Source: Symbiobacterium thermophilum IAM 14863 (lineage in GTDB: Bacteria > Bacillota > Sulfobacillia > Symbiobacteriales > Symbiobacteriaceae). Taken from it: a DNA stretch of 64,000 nt. Below are positions 7,267-16,683 of the stretch, one piece after another. The translations under genes were made by a program, and so were the position numbers. Below the pieces are notes generated by a model. That model was given only the letters and a program-made list of their open reading frames with translations. It had not been told where the DNA came from and searched no databases. Position 1 is the stretch's first letter. Each line of letters begins with the position of its first letter. The stretch lies in the NCBI RefSeq assembly GCF_000009905.1, contig NC_006177.1, positions 2,666,001-2,730,000 on the forward strand. The letters run 5' to 3'.

Positions 7267-8409
7267 TTATTGCAGCCCGTACTCGACACTTTGTCCAAAC
7301 AGCCGCTCCAACTGGATGGCCAGGTAGAGGGACAACAGCCCTTCCCAGGAGCGCGGGTCGGTTCCGCTGCGTTCAGCAATCGCCCCCAACCGGTGGACCA
7401 GGGTGTGCCGGTGGATGCCCAGCCGGTCGGCGGCGCCGGTGCTGTTCAACCCTTCCTCCGCGTAAGCCAGTACCGTCTCCCGCAGGAGGCGCCCCTCCCG
7501 GCTGTCGGCCGCCGGCAGCCCCCCCAGCATCCCGGCCACGAACTCGGCGACCTCGGACGGCGGGAGGGTGGTCAGCAACCGGGACAGCCGGAGCCGGTAG
7601 GCCGACAGGGCGACCGGGTTGCCGTGGAGCCGCCCGGCGGCAAAGCTCTGCAGTGCGGTCTCGTACGAGCGCCGGAGCCCCACCAGCCCCCGGCCGATCA
7701 GCCCGCCGGCCACGGCGAATCCCTTGGGCAGCGCCTCCAGCAGCACTGCGCTCAGGTCCCGGGGTGGGTCGGTCGCGATCACCACCCCCAGGCCGTTCCA
7801 GGGACCGGCGAAGGTGATCCGGTCGGTGCCCCCCCTCTGCAGCCGCTGCGCGAGCCATTCGGATTCCGCCCAGATACGGGAGAGCCCGTCGGTTCCCCGG
7901 GGGCCCTGGCAGAGCAGCACCTGGTAGGCGGAGTCCGGCGACAGGTCGTAAAGGGGGGCGTCCTGCACCATCCGCTCGCCGATCGGGCCCTTGCTGGTCA
8001 GCAGCGTCCGCAGAAACGACTCCCGGGCCATCAGCCGGACCCGCTCCAGCTCCTCCGCCCGCCGCTGCATCAGGGCCAGGCTGACCATCTCGCGGATCAG
8101 CTCGCCGAACGGGCCCACCTGATCGGGCGGACCCGTAATCCCCACCACCCCGACAGTGCGGCCGTCCACTTGAATGGGCAGGTTAACCCCGGGCCGGACC
8201 CCGACCCACCGCTCCTCGTCGCCAGGGTAGATGTCCAGGCGCCGGTTGGTCCGGATCACCTGCGCCGCCGCCTGGTGAAAGGAGCCGATCCGGGTCGGGT
8301 CGCCGCTGGCCACGATGACGCCGTCCTCGTCCATGATATTGACGTTCCGCTGCAGAATCGTAACCGCCCGGTCTGCGATGGGCTGCGCAAGTTCACTGGT
8401 AATCCGCAG
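7267..8409 (-). CDS. cdaR: CdaR-family sugar-diacid regulator
   Basis: About 380 residues. Domain order: diacid-sensing region (ITSELAQPIADRAVTILQRNVNIMDEDGVIVASGDPTRIG, then GVNLPIQVDGRTVGVVGITG), a GGDEF-like CdaR middle region, and a C-terminal PucR-type helix-turn-helix (NSTGAADRLGIHRHTLVHRLGAI). It should activate the adjacent glycerate kinase and permease genes in response to glycerate or a diacid. No ATG/GTG/TTG lies at the expected N-terminus: GGAGGGG stands six bases before a CTG (8409), giving a protein that begins exactly where family members do. The start is therefore an inference; an ATG further upstream would add a non-homologous Arg/Pro-rich leader. Confidence 0.85.
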   Translation of the reverse strand: MRITSELAQPIADRAVTILQRNVNIMDEDGVIVASGDPTRIGSFHQAAAQVIRTNRRLDIYPGDEERWVGVRPGVNLPIQVDGRTVGVVGITGPPDQVGPFGELIREMVSLALMQRRAEELERVRLMARESFLRTLLTSKGPIGERMVQDAPLYDLSPDSAYQVLLCQGPRGTDGLSRIWAESEWLAQRLQRGGTDRITFAGPWNGLGVVIATDPPRDLSAVLLEALPKGFAVAGGLIGRGLVGLRRSYETALQSFAAGRLHGNPVALSAYRLRLSRLLTTLPPSEVAEFVAGMLGGLPAADSREGRLLRETVLAYAEEGLNSTGAADRLGIHRHTLVHRLGAIAERSGTDPRSWEGLLSLYLAIQLERLFGQSVEYGLQ

Positions 8410-8488
8410 AGTTATCCCCTCCCACCATCGGGGCAGCGCACGCCGCCCGGCCTGGCTGCCGGCCGCCGGCAGGGCCACCGGCATGCGA

Positions 8489-8522
8489 CAGGCGCCGCGG
8501 GCCATGCTCCCCGCGGCGCCTG
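8489..8522. terminator. Strong 13-bp hairpin between the SLH-CAP gene and cdaR
   Basis: CAGGCGCCGCGGG (8489-8501) pairs perfectly with CCCGCGGCGCCTG (8510-8522). It sits 95 bases after the stop of the SLH-CAP gene and 80 bases upstream of cdaR. There is no T tract on either side, so it may be a GC-only terminator or a leader structure. Confidence 0.45.
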
Positions 8523-8617
8523 CTGTTCGGATCCCAACACGCCGACTGACTCCGCCGCCGGGGGTGAGCCAGGCCCGTAGCCCGATCCCAGCGCCGTGCC
8601 GCTGCCGCACCAACCCT

Positions 8618-9763
8618 TCACCGGCTCTGGATGAACATCTGCGTCCAGCCGTACTCGTAGTAGCCGACGCCGATGGTGTCGAAGTCCGGGTTCAGGATGT
8701 TGCTGCGGTGCCCCGGGCTGTTCATCCAGGCCTCGTGCACCTGCTCCGGGGTCCGGTGGCCCAGCGCGATGTTCTCCCCGGCCATCCGGTACGTGAACCC
8801 GAACTGTTTCATCATCTCGAAGGGGCTCCCGTAGGTGGGGCTCTCGTGGCCGAAGTACCCGCCGGTGACGAAGTCCCGGGACTTCAGCCGGGCGACCCGG
8901 CTCAGCCCGGGATCCAGACGGAGGGGCTGCAGTCCCGCCGCCAGGCGCTCGGCGTTAACCAGCTCCGCCACCCGCCGCTCGAACTCGTGAATCCCGTCCT
9001 CAGCCGAAGGTCCGCCGGCCGGCGCGGGTTCCGCCGGTTGTGGCGGGGCTGACCCTGCCTGCGTCAGGCGCAGCGCCCGGGCGATCATCACCGCGGCCTG
9101 CGCCCGGGTCGCCGTCTGGTCCGGTGCAAACGTGCCGTCCCCCATCCCCCGGATGATGCCACAGCCCGCCGCCCTGGCGATGTACGGCCCGAACGGAGCC
9201 TGGTTCGGATCCACGTCGGAGAACGCCACCGACGAGGGGCTGACGTGGCAGACCCCGATTGCACGGGCCAGCATCCGGGCCAGCTCGGCCCGCGTGATCG
9301 GCTGGTTCGGCCGGAACCAGGGGCCGAAGTCCCCGGCCTGGATCACGCCCGCCTGGACGGCCCGGGTGACCGGCTCCTCGTACCAGCCGCCATGGATGTC
9401 CACGAAGGGCGCCCGCACCGCGGGGTCGGCAGCCAGCGGGAAAGCGCGCAGGACGACAGCAGCCACCTCGGCCCGGGTGATCTGGTCGTGGGGCCGGAAG
9501 GCGCCGGTGTCCGCATCGCCCCGGAAGATGCCCAGCTCGGTGGTGAACTCGATGTCCGCCGCGGCCCAGGCGGGGATCTGCGCCTGATCGGTGTACGCGG
9601 CCGGAGCCGCCAGGGCTGGGGCGGCGCCGGGCAGGACCCGGCCCGGCGCAACGGCGCCCGGCAGGATGGCGCGCAGCCCGGAGGCGGAGACCGGCAGAAT
9701 CCCCAACAGTGTCGCGGCGATGGCGAGGGCGGCGAGATGGTGCGGAAACGGGCGCTGCGACAC
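8618..9763 (-). CDS. Secreted SLH-domain protein with C-terminal CAP domain
   Basis: 381 residues from GTG 9763 (GGAGGA six bases upstream). A signal peptide of about 30 residues is followed by three S-layer-homology repeats (each with a FRP/FAP...ITRAE or ATRAQ core, roughly residues 60-245) and a CAP/SCP (YkwD-type) domain (ELVNAERLAAGLQPL, GHESPTYGSPFEMM, MAGENIALGHRTPEQVHEAWMNSPGHRSNIL). SLH repeats anchor proteins to pyruvylated cell-wall polymer; the CAP domain function in bacteria is mostly unknown. The CAP His/Glu pocket residues (GHES, GENIA) are present. It appears monocistronic, with its own promoter. Confidence 0.9.
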   Translation of the reverse strand: MSQRPFPHHLAALAIAATLLGILPVSASGLRAILPGAVAPGRVLPGAAPALAAPAAYTDQAQIPAWAAADIEFTTELGIFRGDADTGAFRPHDQITRAEVAAVVLRAFPLAADPAVRAPFVDIHGGWYEEPVTRAVQAGVIQAGDFGPWFRPNQPITRAELARMLARAIGVCHVSPSSVAFSDVDPNQAPFGPYIARAAGCGIIRGMGDGTFAPDQTATRAQAAVMIARALRLTQAGSAPPQPAEPAPAGGPSAEDGIHEFERRVAELVNAERLAAGLQPLRLDPGLSRVARLKSRDFVTGGYFGHESPTYGSPFEMMKQFGFTYRMAGENIALGHRTPEQVHEAWMNSPGHRSNILNPDFDTIGVGYYEYGWTQMFIQSR

Positions 9764-9788
9764 GGGTGCTCCTCCTAGTCGATCGAAG

Positions 9789-9817
9789 TGTGTAAGTTTC
9801 TGGCTACACACCGTCAA
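9789..9817 (-). promoter_or_regulatory. Promoter with embedded inverted repeat for the SLH-CAP gene
   Basis: Minus strand: TTGACG (9817-9812), 17-bp spacer, TACACA (9794-9789). The spacer and -10 box are flanked by a perfect 7-bp inverted repeat, GTGTGTA (9788-9794) and TACACAC (9805-9811), which could be an operator. The ribosome site follows about 15 bases later. Confidence 0.5.
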
Positions 9818-9874
9818 GTTACCATAACTGCAGAGGCGGTCGCAACCCATGGGTCGGGTTTCCGGCGCCGCCCG

Positions 9875-10225
9875 CTACGCGTCCGTCCCCACCCGATCCA
9901 CCCGCCATGCCGCATCGCGCCTGGTCGCCCGGTAGACATCGGGCGTGGTCATCCGGACCCAGTCGCCGAAACCAAACGCAGGGTCCAGCTCCCGCAGCAT
10001 GAGCGTCACCAGGCATCCGTGCGAGACCAGGGCGACGGGTTGGCACCCTGCCGCCAGGGCTTCTTCCAGGACGGCCATCCCCCGCACCGCCGGATGCCGA
10101 GCCCCGCCAGCCGCTCGGCCAGCTCCGCCGCCTGCGCCCGGCCCCGTTCGGTCAGCGGCGCGTCTGCCGCCTGTCCGGATGCTTCACAGTACCGAATCAG
10201 GTAGAACTCCCCACGTCGCTCCCCC
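9875..10225 (-). pseudogene. Decayed histidine phosphatase (phosphoglycerate-mutase-like)
   Basis: Two fragments of one protein lie in different frames. The N-terminal piece reads FYLIRYCEASGQAADAPLTERG (about 10205-10140), a histidine-phosphatase start in which the catalytic RHG is replaced by RYC. It then loses frame near 10090, and the C-terminal piece (MAVLEEALAAG, then VALVSHGCLV, down to the stop at 9875) continues in another frame. The ~60 residues that normally connect the two, including the middle of the domain, are absent, and the N-terminal piece has no usable start codon. Together these indicate a pseudogene and not a frameshift sequencing error alone. It directly follows the amidoligase-like gene. 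Confidence 0.75.
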
Positions 10226-10243
10226 CTCGCGCAGGAGCGGGGC

Positions 10244-11218
10244 CTATCCCCGCTCCGACTCCAACGGTTCCAGCGACCACCCGTCCGGGCCGGGCCGCGT
10301 GAGAAAGGCCATGCGGCGGTCTCCGGGCTCCTCCGCCGTGACCCGGAAGCCCCCGGGGACCGGCCGGATGGCCAGGATTTCCGCCTCGGGCACCCGGGAC
10401 CGCACCAGCGGCTCCAGCACGGGGACCAGGGCGTCTTCCAGCCATGCCCGCTCCCGGTGCCACCGCGGCGCCGGCCGCGGCAGCGGGTAGCCGTCCGCCG
10501 GAGCGCCCAGCAAGGCGGCCAGCGCAGCCGCATCCGCCGCGGACGCAGCCGGACCCGACGCGGCCGCTCCCCCGCCCGTTGCGCCCGCCGCAGCCGGGGG
10601 CACCAACCGCCCCGCGCCCACAGCGGCCACGAACCGCAGGCAGAGCTCCACCGTGTTCACGACCTCGTCGTACTCCAGCGAGCCGTTGGGATAGCGGATC
10701 TCCACCGTTCCGAAGTCGAACCAGGCCGCCGCATTGATGCCGCAGCGGTGCGACTGCGGCCGTCCCCGGCGGACCAGGGAGGCCCGCTCCGGTTTCGCCA
10801 GGTAGCGGTCCCGCATAGCAGGCACCACGGGCGGGCAGTGAATCAGCCGGTCCTCGGCCGTCCGCAGGAGCCCGCGCAGGGCGTCCTGGTGCGCGAGGGC
10901 CTCGTCGACCAGCGGGAGCACGATGTCCTGCCCCCACGGCTCCAGCCCCACGTGCACGTGCAGCCCGCAGCTCCAGTTGGCCCGGGCACCCGTGGCCTTC
11001 AGCCGGTCCAGCATCACCCGCATCTGCTCCCGGTCGCGCCAGAGCAGGGGCGGCGGCTTCAGCTCCGCCCCCGAATCCTCGCCCGTATCGTCCACCTGCA
11101 GCTCATCGAAGGCCATCACCCAGCCCGGGAGGAGTTCCACGGCCGCCGGGTTGCCGCCCACGAACTCGATCTCGACCCCGAACCGGAGCTCTTCCCAGTC
11201 AACTGTCCTGGGCCACAT
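10244..11218 (-). CDS. Amidoligase-family protein (putative COOH-NH2 ligase)
   Basis: 324 residues from ATG 11218. The pattern FGVEIEFVGG (residues ~11), DSGAELKPPPL (~58), GLHVHVG (~97), QSHRCGINAAAW and FGTVEIRYPNGSLEYDEV (~175) matches the amidoligase_2 family, relatives of glutamine synthetase/GCS ligases that form peptide-like amide bonds; the two acidic/His motifs are the predicted metal-nucleotide site. The family is often found with gamma-glutamyl cyclotransferase-like or peptide-modification partners; here the only neighbour is a dead phosphatase. The C-terminal ~110 residues, including an Ala/Gly-rich linker (~215-250), are not recognisable. Substrate unknown. Confidence 0.75.
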   Translation of the reverse strand: MWPRTVDWEELRFGVEIEFVGGNPAAVELLPGWVMAFDELQVDDTGEDSGAELKPPPLLWRDREQMRVMLDRLKATGARANWSCGLHVHVGLEPWGQDIVLPLVDEALAHQDALRGLLRTAEDRLIHCPPVVPAMRDRYLAKPERASLVRRGRPQSHRCGINAAAWFDFGTVEIRYPNGSLEYDEVVNTVELCLRFVAAVGAGRLVPPAAAGATGGGAAASGPAASAADAAALAALLGAPADGYPLPRPAPRWHRERAWLEDALVPVLEPLVRSRVPEAEILAIRPVPGGFRVTAEEPGDRRMAFLTRPGPDGWSLEPLESERG

Positions 11219-11328
11219 GGGGGTCACCTCTCCTCTTCCCGTCTTACAGACGTCGCTACGAATCCGCGTGGTTTCCCCCGGTCGACACGTCCTGGCCGCC
11301 CCCGTGGACAGCACCGCCGCAGCGGCCT

Positions 11329-11372
11329 CAGAAAGAAAAGGGACCAGGACACAGAAAAGCCGCGTCCTGGTC
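11329..11372 (-). terminator. Intrinsic terminator of uppP
   Basis: On the minus strand GACCAGGAC (11372-11364) and GTCCTGGTC (11350-11342) form a perfect 9-bp stem, followed by CCTTTTCTTTCT. It begins 9 bases after the uppP stop codon. Confidence 0.8.
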
Positions 11373-11380
11373 TGCGCAGA

Positions 11381-12175
11381 TCACATCCCCCGCGCCAGCA
11401 GCAGCGCCACGGTGACCGCGGCCACGAGCCCCCGGTACCAGGCAAAGACCAGGTAGGACCCCCGCTGCAGGTACCGGAGCAGCGCGGCGATGACCGCGTA
11501 TCCGCTCACCGCCGCGGCCGCCACGCCGGCGAAGAAAGACGGCGTGAACATGGCGGGATCCGCGTCGGGGATTACCAGCACCGCCCCGCCCAGGATGATC
11601 GGCCAGCCCAGCAGGAACGAGACCTTCGCCGCGGTCTCCCGCTTCAGCCCCAGGGCCAGGCCGGCGGTGATGGTCGCGCCCGACCGGGAGACGCCGGGGA
11701 TCACGGCCAGCGCCTGCGCCAGCCCGATCCAGATCACGTCCGACACCCGGATCTCCTCCAGCGACCGCCGCTTGGGGCCGAACCGGTCGGCCAGGTACAG
11801 GATGACGCCCACCACCGCCAGCAGGAGGGCGATGGTGAGGATGGACTGGCGGAAGACCGCCTCCACCACGTCCTCCATCAGGAGGCCGAAGATCGCCCCG
11901 GGCACCGTCCCCAGCACGATCCCCCAGGCCAGCCTGCCGGTGGGGGTCTTCATCCCCTTCGTCAGCCCCTCCACCGCCAGATTCAGCAGGTCCCGCCAGA
12001 AGTAGATGGTGACGGCGATGAGGGTGCCCACGTGCAGGGCCAGATCGAAAGCCAGGCCCGAGGGCGACCAGCCCAGGAACCACGGGACCAGGATCAGGTG
12101 GGCGGAGCTGGAGATGGGCAGGAACTCGGCCAGCCCCTGCACGATGCCGAGGATGACGGCCTGAAGGACGGTCAC
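11381..12175 (-). CDS. uppP: Undecaprenyl-diphosphatase UppP (BacA)
   Basis: 264 residues, polytopic membrane protein. It dephosphorylates undecaprenyl pyrophosphate to recycle the lipid carrier for peptidoglycan and other envelope polymers, and overproduction confers bacitracin resistance. The two family motifs are present: [20 protein letters not shown] (residues ~9-28) and [17 protein letters not shown] (~155-171). GTG 12175 follows GGAGGG by seven bases. An extended -10 element (TGGTACACT) lies upstream near 12200. It is single-gene, with its own terminator. Confidence 0.95.
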
Positions 12176-12287
12176 GGGGAATCCCTCCGTTGTCTTGCCA
12201 ATAAACAGCAACAGTGTACCATACGGGCGGGCGCAGGGCCACCTCTGTCTGCCCTCCGTCGGCCCTCCGGTCGGCCCGGAGGAGCCG

Positions 12288-14303
12288 CTAGTCCGCGGAA
12301 GCGGGCACCCAGAGCGGCTGGGCCGGCCCCGGGCCCAGCGCCTCCGAAAGGAACTGCGACGGGGTGGTGAGCACCATCTCCCCCCGCTGCCAGCGCACCC
12401 GGGCGCCGGTCAGGTACAGCTCCTCCCTGGCCCGGGTGATGGCCACGTAGCAGAGCCGCCGCTCCTCCTCCAGGTTGCCCTCCTCCAGGGCCCGCTGGTA
12501 CGGCAGCAGCCCCTGCTCCATGCCCACGACGAAGACCACCGGGTACTCCAGCCCCTTGGCCGAGTGGATCGTCTGCAGCTTCACCACGTCGCCGCCGCTC
12601 TCGTCCTCCTGCCCTTCCAACAGGGCCAGGTGGTCCAGGTACGCCCCGAGCCCGCCATCCGGCGAGCGGCGCTCGAACTCGTGCATGGCGGCGATCAGGC
12701 TCTCCACCACCTCGGACCGGCGCTCTTCCTTGCGCCGGTCCTCCTCCTGCAGGTACGCCAGGTAGCCCGATTCCCGAAGCAGCCGCTCCATCGCCGCCGC
12801 GAACCGGCCTGGCTGCCGCTCCAGGGCTTCCCGGGCCCGGCGCAGGTGGTCGTGGAGCTGACGCGCGCCCGCGGCGGCCTCGTCCTGCAGGACCCCTTCG
12901 TCGGCTGCGACCCTCAGCGCCGCGATCAGGTCCACCCCCCGCTGCGCGGCGAGGGCCAGCAGCCGCTGCAGCCCCCGCTCCCCGATGCCCCGGCGCGGGG
13001 CGTTCAGCACCCGCTCCAGGCTGACCGAGTCCCGGGGGTTGTGCACCAGCCGCAGATAGGCCAGCGAGTCCTGCACCTCCCGCCGGTCGTAGAAGCGGGG
13101 GCCCCCCACCACCTGGTAGGGGATCGACGCCTCCCGCAGCTCCTCCTCGAAGGGGCGCCCCTGGGCGGTGGTGCGGTACAGGATGGCGAAGTCGCCCCAG
13201 CGCCGGCCGGCCTCCGCTCCCGCCCGGATGCGCTGCACGACCCACTTCGCCTCGTCCACCTCCGTCTCGGCCTCGTGGGCCACCACGGGCCGCCCCTCGG
13301 GCGCGGCGGTGAAGAGCCGCTTGGGCCTCTGGCCCGCGTTGTGCGCGATCAGCCGGTTGGCGGCGCGGATGATGGCCCCGGTGGAGCGGTAGTTCTGCTC
13401 CAGCAGGATCGTCCTCGCCCCCGGGAAGTGGCGCTCGAACTCCAGGATGCAGCGGATGTCGGCCGACCGCCAGGAGTAGATGGACTGCGCGTCGTCGCCC
13501 ACCGCCATCACGTTCTGCCGCTTACCGGCCAGCAGCTTCACCATGTGGAGCTGGGCGACGTTGGTGTCCTGGAACTCGTCCACCTGCAGGTAGGTGAAGC
13601 GGCGCTGCAGGTCCGCGCGAATGTCCGGCTTCTCCCGGAGCATCTGGACGAACAGGTTGATCAGGTCGTCGAAGTCGACCATGTCGTTGCGCCGGAGCTT
13701 CTCCTCGTAGCGCTTCCAGATCTCCGCCGTCAGCCGGTTCACGTACCGGTCGGTGCTGCGGATCATCTCCAGCACCCGGGACCAGTCCATGAGGTCGTGG
13801 GAGGGCTGCCGGGCGAGCAGCGACTCGGGGTCGGCCAGCTCGTTCTTGTAGCGGCCGATGCGCCAGAGGAACGACTCCGGCCGGTTGGCCTTCAGGTCGA
13901 AGTTGCGCTCGGCGATGGCCTCCTTCAGCAGCGCCAGCTGAATCGTGGGGTCCGCGACGGTGAAGGAAGGCGTCCGGCCGCTCTCCGGGAAGTCGCCGAT
14001 GTACTGCCGGAGGAGCACCATGGCGGCGGAGTGGAAGGTGCGGATCATCACCCGCCGGGCGTCCGCACCCACCAGGGCCACCGCCCGGTCCCGCATCTCC
14101 CGGGCCGCCTTGTTGGTGAATGTGATGCACATGACCGCCTCCGGCGGGACCCCCCTGGCCAGAAGACAGGCCAGCCGGTGGGTGGCCGTCCGGGTCTTGC
14201 CGGCCCCGGCGCCGGCGATAACAAGAAGGGGGCCGTCCTGGTGCAGGGCGGCCGCCCTCTGCGCTGGGTTCAAACCTTCAACGATCGCTTCGAGGTCGGA
14301 CAA
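12288..14303 (-). CDS. pcrA: UvrD/PcrA-family superfamily 1 DNA helicase
   Basis: 671 residues. SF1A helicase motifs in order: Q motif LNPAQRAAA, Walker A AGAGAGKT (residues 30-37), [12 protein letters not shown], Walker [45 protein letters not shown] and YVAITRARE. It acts in repair and replication-fork/RNA-polymerase clearance by 3'-5' unwinding. The C-terminus is shorter than in typical PcrA (~720-750) and lacks a clear RNAP-interaction Tudor domain, so it may be a paralogue. Start: TTG 14303 with GGGGGG ten bases upstream. The in-frame ATG at 14336 overlaps a TATAAT box and would lie upstream of the transcript. Confidence 0.88.
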   Translation of the reverse strand: MSDLEAIVEGLNPAQRAAALHQDGPLLVIAGAGAGKTRTATHRLACLLARGVPPEAVMCITFTNKAAREMRDRAVALVGADARRVMIRTFHSAAMVLLRQYIGDFPESGRTPSFTVADPTIQLALLKEAIAERNFDLKANRPESFLWRIGRYKNELADPESLLARQPSHDLMDWSRVLEMIRSTDRYVNRLTAEIWKRYEEKLRRNDMVDFDDLINLFVQMLREKPDIRADLQRRFTYLQVDEFQDTNVAQLHMVKLLAGKRQNVMAVGDDAQSIYSWRSADIRCILEFERHFPGARTILLEQNYRSTGAIIRAANRLIAHNAGQRPKRLFTAAPEGRPVVAHEAETEVDEAKWVVQRIRAGAEAGRRWGDFAILYRTTAQGRPFEEELREASIPYQVVGGPRFYDRREVQDSLAYLRLVHNPRDSVSLERVLNAPRRGIGERGLQRLLALAAQRGVDLIAALRVAADEGVLQDEAAAGARQLHDHLRRAREALERQPGRFAAAMERLLRESGYLAYLQEEDRRKEERRSEVVESLIAAMHEFERRSPDGGLGAYLDHLALLEGQEDESGGDVVKLQTIHSAKGLEYPVVFVVGMEQGLLPYQRALEEGNLEEERRLCYVAITRAREELYLTGARVRWQRGEMVLTTPSQFLSEALGPGPAQPLWVPASAD

Positions 14304-14334
14304 GCTTCGTCTGCCCCCCTGTCTGCCAGGGGGC

Positions 14335-14340
14335 ATTATA
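14335..14340 (-). promoter_or_regulatory. -10 box of the helicase promoter
   Basis: Perfect TATAAT (14340-14335) 31 bases before the proposed TTG start; no good -35 box is found at 16-18 bp. It overlaps and argues against the ATG at 14336 being the translation start. Confidence 0.5.
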
Positions 14341-14376
14341 GCAAGTCCCGGCAGGCGAGGGGAGACTTGACATTTC

Positions 14377-14733
14377 TCAGTCGGGCACGTGGGTCAGCCA
14401 GCCATCGTACATCGCGTCGAAGCGGCGGGCCAGGGCGTCCAGCTCGTCCGAGACAGCCAGCAGCCGCCGCTCCTCCAGGAGCTCCAGCCGCACGGCGACC
14501 AGCCGCCAGGCCCGGTCGGCGTTGTCGGGGTCGTAGACCAGGCTTTCCACCTTGAACCCCCGCTCCTCCAGGGCCGCCGCCAGGCCGTCGACGTCGCCGC
14601 CCTCTGCCGCGTAGAAGTGCTGCTCGAGCACGAACGGCTCCCGGGGTGGATGGGCGGGGTCCACCAGCGCGCGGAAGGCCTGAATGGTCGCGGCGTGGCG
14701 CGCCGCCCGCTCGGCCTCGGTCTCAGGCCGCAC
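14377..14733 (-). CDS. RraB-domain (ribonuclease E inhibitor-like) small protein
   Basis: 118 residues, GTG 14733 after AAAGGAGG. The fold-defining pattern of the RraB/DUF1260 family is visible: EQHFYAAEGGDVDGLAAALEERGFKVESL, then RLVAVRLELLE and LDALARRFDAMYDGW. RraB binds and inhibits RNase E in Escherichia coli, but RNase E-type enzymes are not generally expected in this lineage, so the target here is unknown. It lies 28 bp downstream of the family 3 glycosidase gene and is likely in its transcript. Confidence 0.7.
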   Translation of the reverse strand: MRPETEAERAARHAATIQAFRALVDPAHPPREPFVLEQHFYAAEGGDVDGLAAALEERGFKVESLVYDPDNADRAWRLVAVRLELLEERRLLAVSDELDALARRFDAMYDGWLTHVPD

Positions 14734-14761
14734 GGCAACCGCCTCCTTTCGTGTGTGCGCC

Positions 14762-16618
14762 TTACGGCAGGTCCAGGCCGTGTCCCGCCGGGTAGAGTCC
14801 GGGGATGGACACCGGCAGCCGCCCCCGGGCCGGCGTCCGCCCGAACAGGAGCGGCCCGACCCCCTTCAGGTTGGCGTCCCGGAACCCGTAGGCGGCGATG
14901 TAGGTCTCGATCTCCGGCGCCGCCGTCAGTTCGTAGGGCATCCCCAGGCCGACCACGATGACCGGCTTGCCCGCGGCGATCAGCTCCCGGATCAGCGCCA
15001 GGTGCGCCGGGGCCTCGTGGCCGTCGGCCACCGCGTAGACCACCGCCGCGGCCCCCTCGGCCAGGGACCGGGCGTGCGCGATGGCATCCGGATCCGGGCG
15101 CCACTCCAGGGCCACCTCCACGGTGTTGGCGTGCATCGCCTTAATGCCGGCCCCCAGCGCCGTGACGACGCCGTCCGCGCCGTCCAGCCGCCGGGCATAG
15201 GCCGGGCCGATCACCACCACCTGCTCGCCGGGGGACAGCGCAAGCGGCAGATGGGCGTTGCGGACCAGGGTCAGGGCGTCGGCGCCGATCCGGTCCGCCA
15301 GCGCCTGATGCTCGGCCGCGCCGACGGCCTCCGCCGGGGCCCTGCGCCCCGCCCCTTCGGCCCCGGCTGCGCCGGAAAGCGGCGGAAGCAGGCCGCGCTT
15401 CTCCTTCAGCGCCAGCACCCTGCCCGCCGCGTCGTTGACCCGGCCCTCGGGGATGCGGCCCTCTTCCACCGCCTGGAGCAGCCGCCGGTACAGCGCCTGC
15501 TGCCGGCCGAAGGACTCGGTGACCAGGAGCACGTCCGCCCCGGCCTCCACGGCCAGCACCAACCCCTCCTCCACGCCGTAGGTGTCGGTGATGGCCGCCA
15601 TGCCGTCCAGGGCGTCGGTCATGGCCACCCCGGCAAACCCCAGTTCTCCTTTGAGCAAGCCGGTCACCACGTCCGGCGACAGGCTGGCCGGCCTGCCGTC
15701 CCCCGCCACCGCGGGGAAGACGACGTGGGCGACCATGACGGCGTCGATCCCGGCCCCGACGGCGGCCCGGAAGGGGACGAGCTCCACCCGGTCCAGCCGC
15801 TCCCGCGCGTGGTCGATCACCGGCAGGTCCAGGTGGCTGTCCACGGCGGTGTCCCCGTGGCCGGGGAAGTGCTTGGCCACCGCGCTGACCCCCTCCGCCT
15901 GCAGGCCCGCCGCCAGGGCCGCCGCCATCCGGGCCACGAGCTCCGGCTGCTCGCCGAAGGAGCGGGTGCCGATGACCGGATTCGCCGGATTGTTATTGAC
16001 GTCGGCCACCGGCGCCAGGTTCATGTTCACCCCCACGGCCAGCAGCTCCCGGGCCATCGCCCGGCCCATCGCCTCAGCGTGCGCCGAGGAGCCCGCGGCG
16101 CCCAGCGCCATGGCCCCGGGCCACTGGGTGAACGGGGGGCCGAAGCGCTGCACCAGGCCGCCCTCGTGATCCACTGCAATGACGAGTCCCGGCGTCGCCC
16201 GGTCGCGCGCGGCGGCCGCGGCCTGCAGTTCCCCGCTGAGGCGGCGCAGGACGTCGGGATCGCTTCCCTGCCGGCCGAAGAAGATGACGCCCCCGACCTT
16301 GCCCTCGGCGAGGAGCCCGCGGATTTCGTCGGTCAGCTCGGTGCCCGGCAGGCCCACCCAGAACAGCTGGCCGAGCTTCTCCTCCAGGGTCAGGTACGCC
16401 AGCCAGTCGGAAACGGCTGAATCCGGGGCCGGCGGTTCGCCAGGTTCGGCCCCGGGTTCGGCCCCCGGACCGGTCCCGACTCCCGGGGTGTCCCCGGGGG
16501 GCCGGCCGCGGTCGGGCGATCCGCCCCGGGCGCAGGCCGCCAGGGGACTCAGCGCGAGCGCAAGGACGAGCAGTCCGGCGAGCCGCCGGGCGGCCGCCGG
16601 AACCCTGGACGCAGGCAT
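14762..16618 (-). CDS. Lipoprotein beta-N-acetylhexosaminidase, glycoside hydrolase family 3
   Basis: 618 residues. An Arg-rich start, hydrophobic run and LAAC lipobox (~residue 29) make it a lipoprotein. A Pro/Gly/Glu linker follows and then a GH3 domain (LEEKLGQLFWVGLPG, LVIAVDHEGGLVQRF, GVNMNLAPVADVNNNP). The NagZ signature KHFPGHGDTAVDSHLDLP is intact, giving the His/Asp acid-base dyad, and VAMTDALDGMAAI supplies the nucleophile Asp. The ~270-residue C-terminal domain (from LVRNAHLPLALSPGEQVVVIG) resembles the second GH3 domain. It likely recycles cell-wall GlcNAc-anhMurNAc outside the membrane. ATG 16618 with GGGAGGG upstream. Confidence 0.9.
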   Translation of the reverse strand: MPASRVPAAARRLAGLLVLALALSPLAACARGGSPDRGRPPGDTPGVGTGPGAEPGAEPGEPPAPDSAVSDWLAYLTLEEKLGQLFWVGLPGTELTDEIRGLLAEGKVGGVIFFGRQGSDPDVLRRLSGELQAAAAARDRATPGLVIAVDHEGGLVQRFGPPFTQWPGAMALGAAGSSAHAEAMGRAMARELLAVGVNMNLAPVADVNNNPANPVIGTRSFGEQPELVARMAAALAAGLQAEGVSAVAKHFPGHGDTAVDSHLDLPVIDHARERLDRVELVPFRAAVGAGIDAVMVAHVVFPAVAGDGRPASLSPDVVTGLLKGELGFAGVAMTDALDGMAAITDTYGVEEGLVLAVEAGADVLLVTESFGRQQALYRRLLQAVEEGRIPEGRVNDAAGRVLALKEKRGLLPPLSGAAGAEGAGRRAPAEAVGAAEHQALADRIGADALTLVRNAHLPLALSPGEQVVVIGPAYARRLDGADGVVTALGAGIKAMHANTVEVALEWRPDPDAIAHARSLAEGAAAVVYAVADGHEAPAHLALIRELIAAGKPVIVVGLGMPYELTAAPEIETYIAAYGFRDANLKGVGPLLFGRTPARGRLPVSIPGLYPAGHGLDLP

Positions 16619-16683
16619 ATGGCCTTCCCTCCCGGACGAGGTCGATCTGCTGCAGGACTTGGTATGAGCCTGCACCCCGGGAC

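Noticed and set aside
14336-14336. ATG at 14336 as helicase start
   Set aside because: It overlaps the TATAAT box, so it would not be in the transcript; TTG 14303 has GGGGGG upstream.
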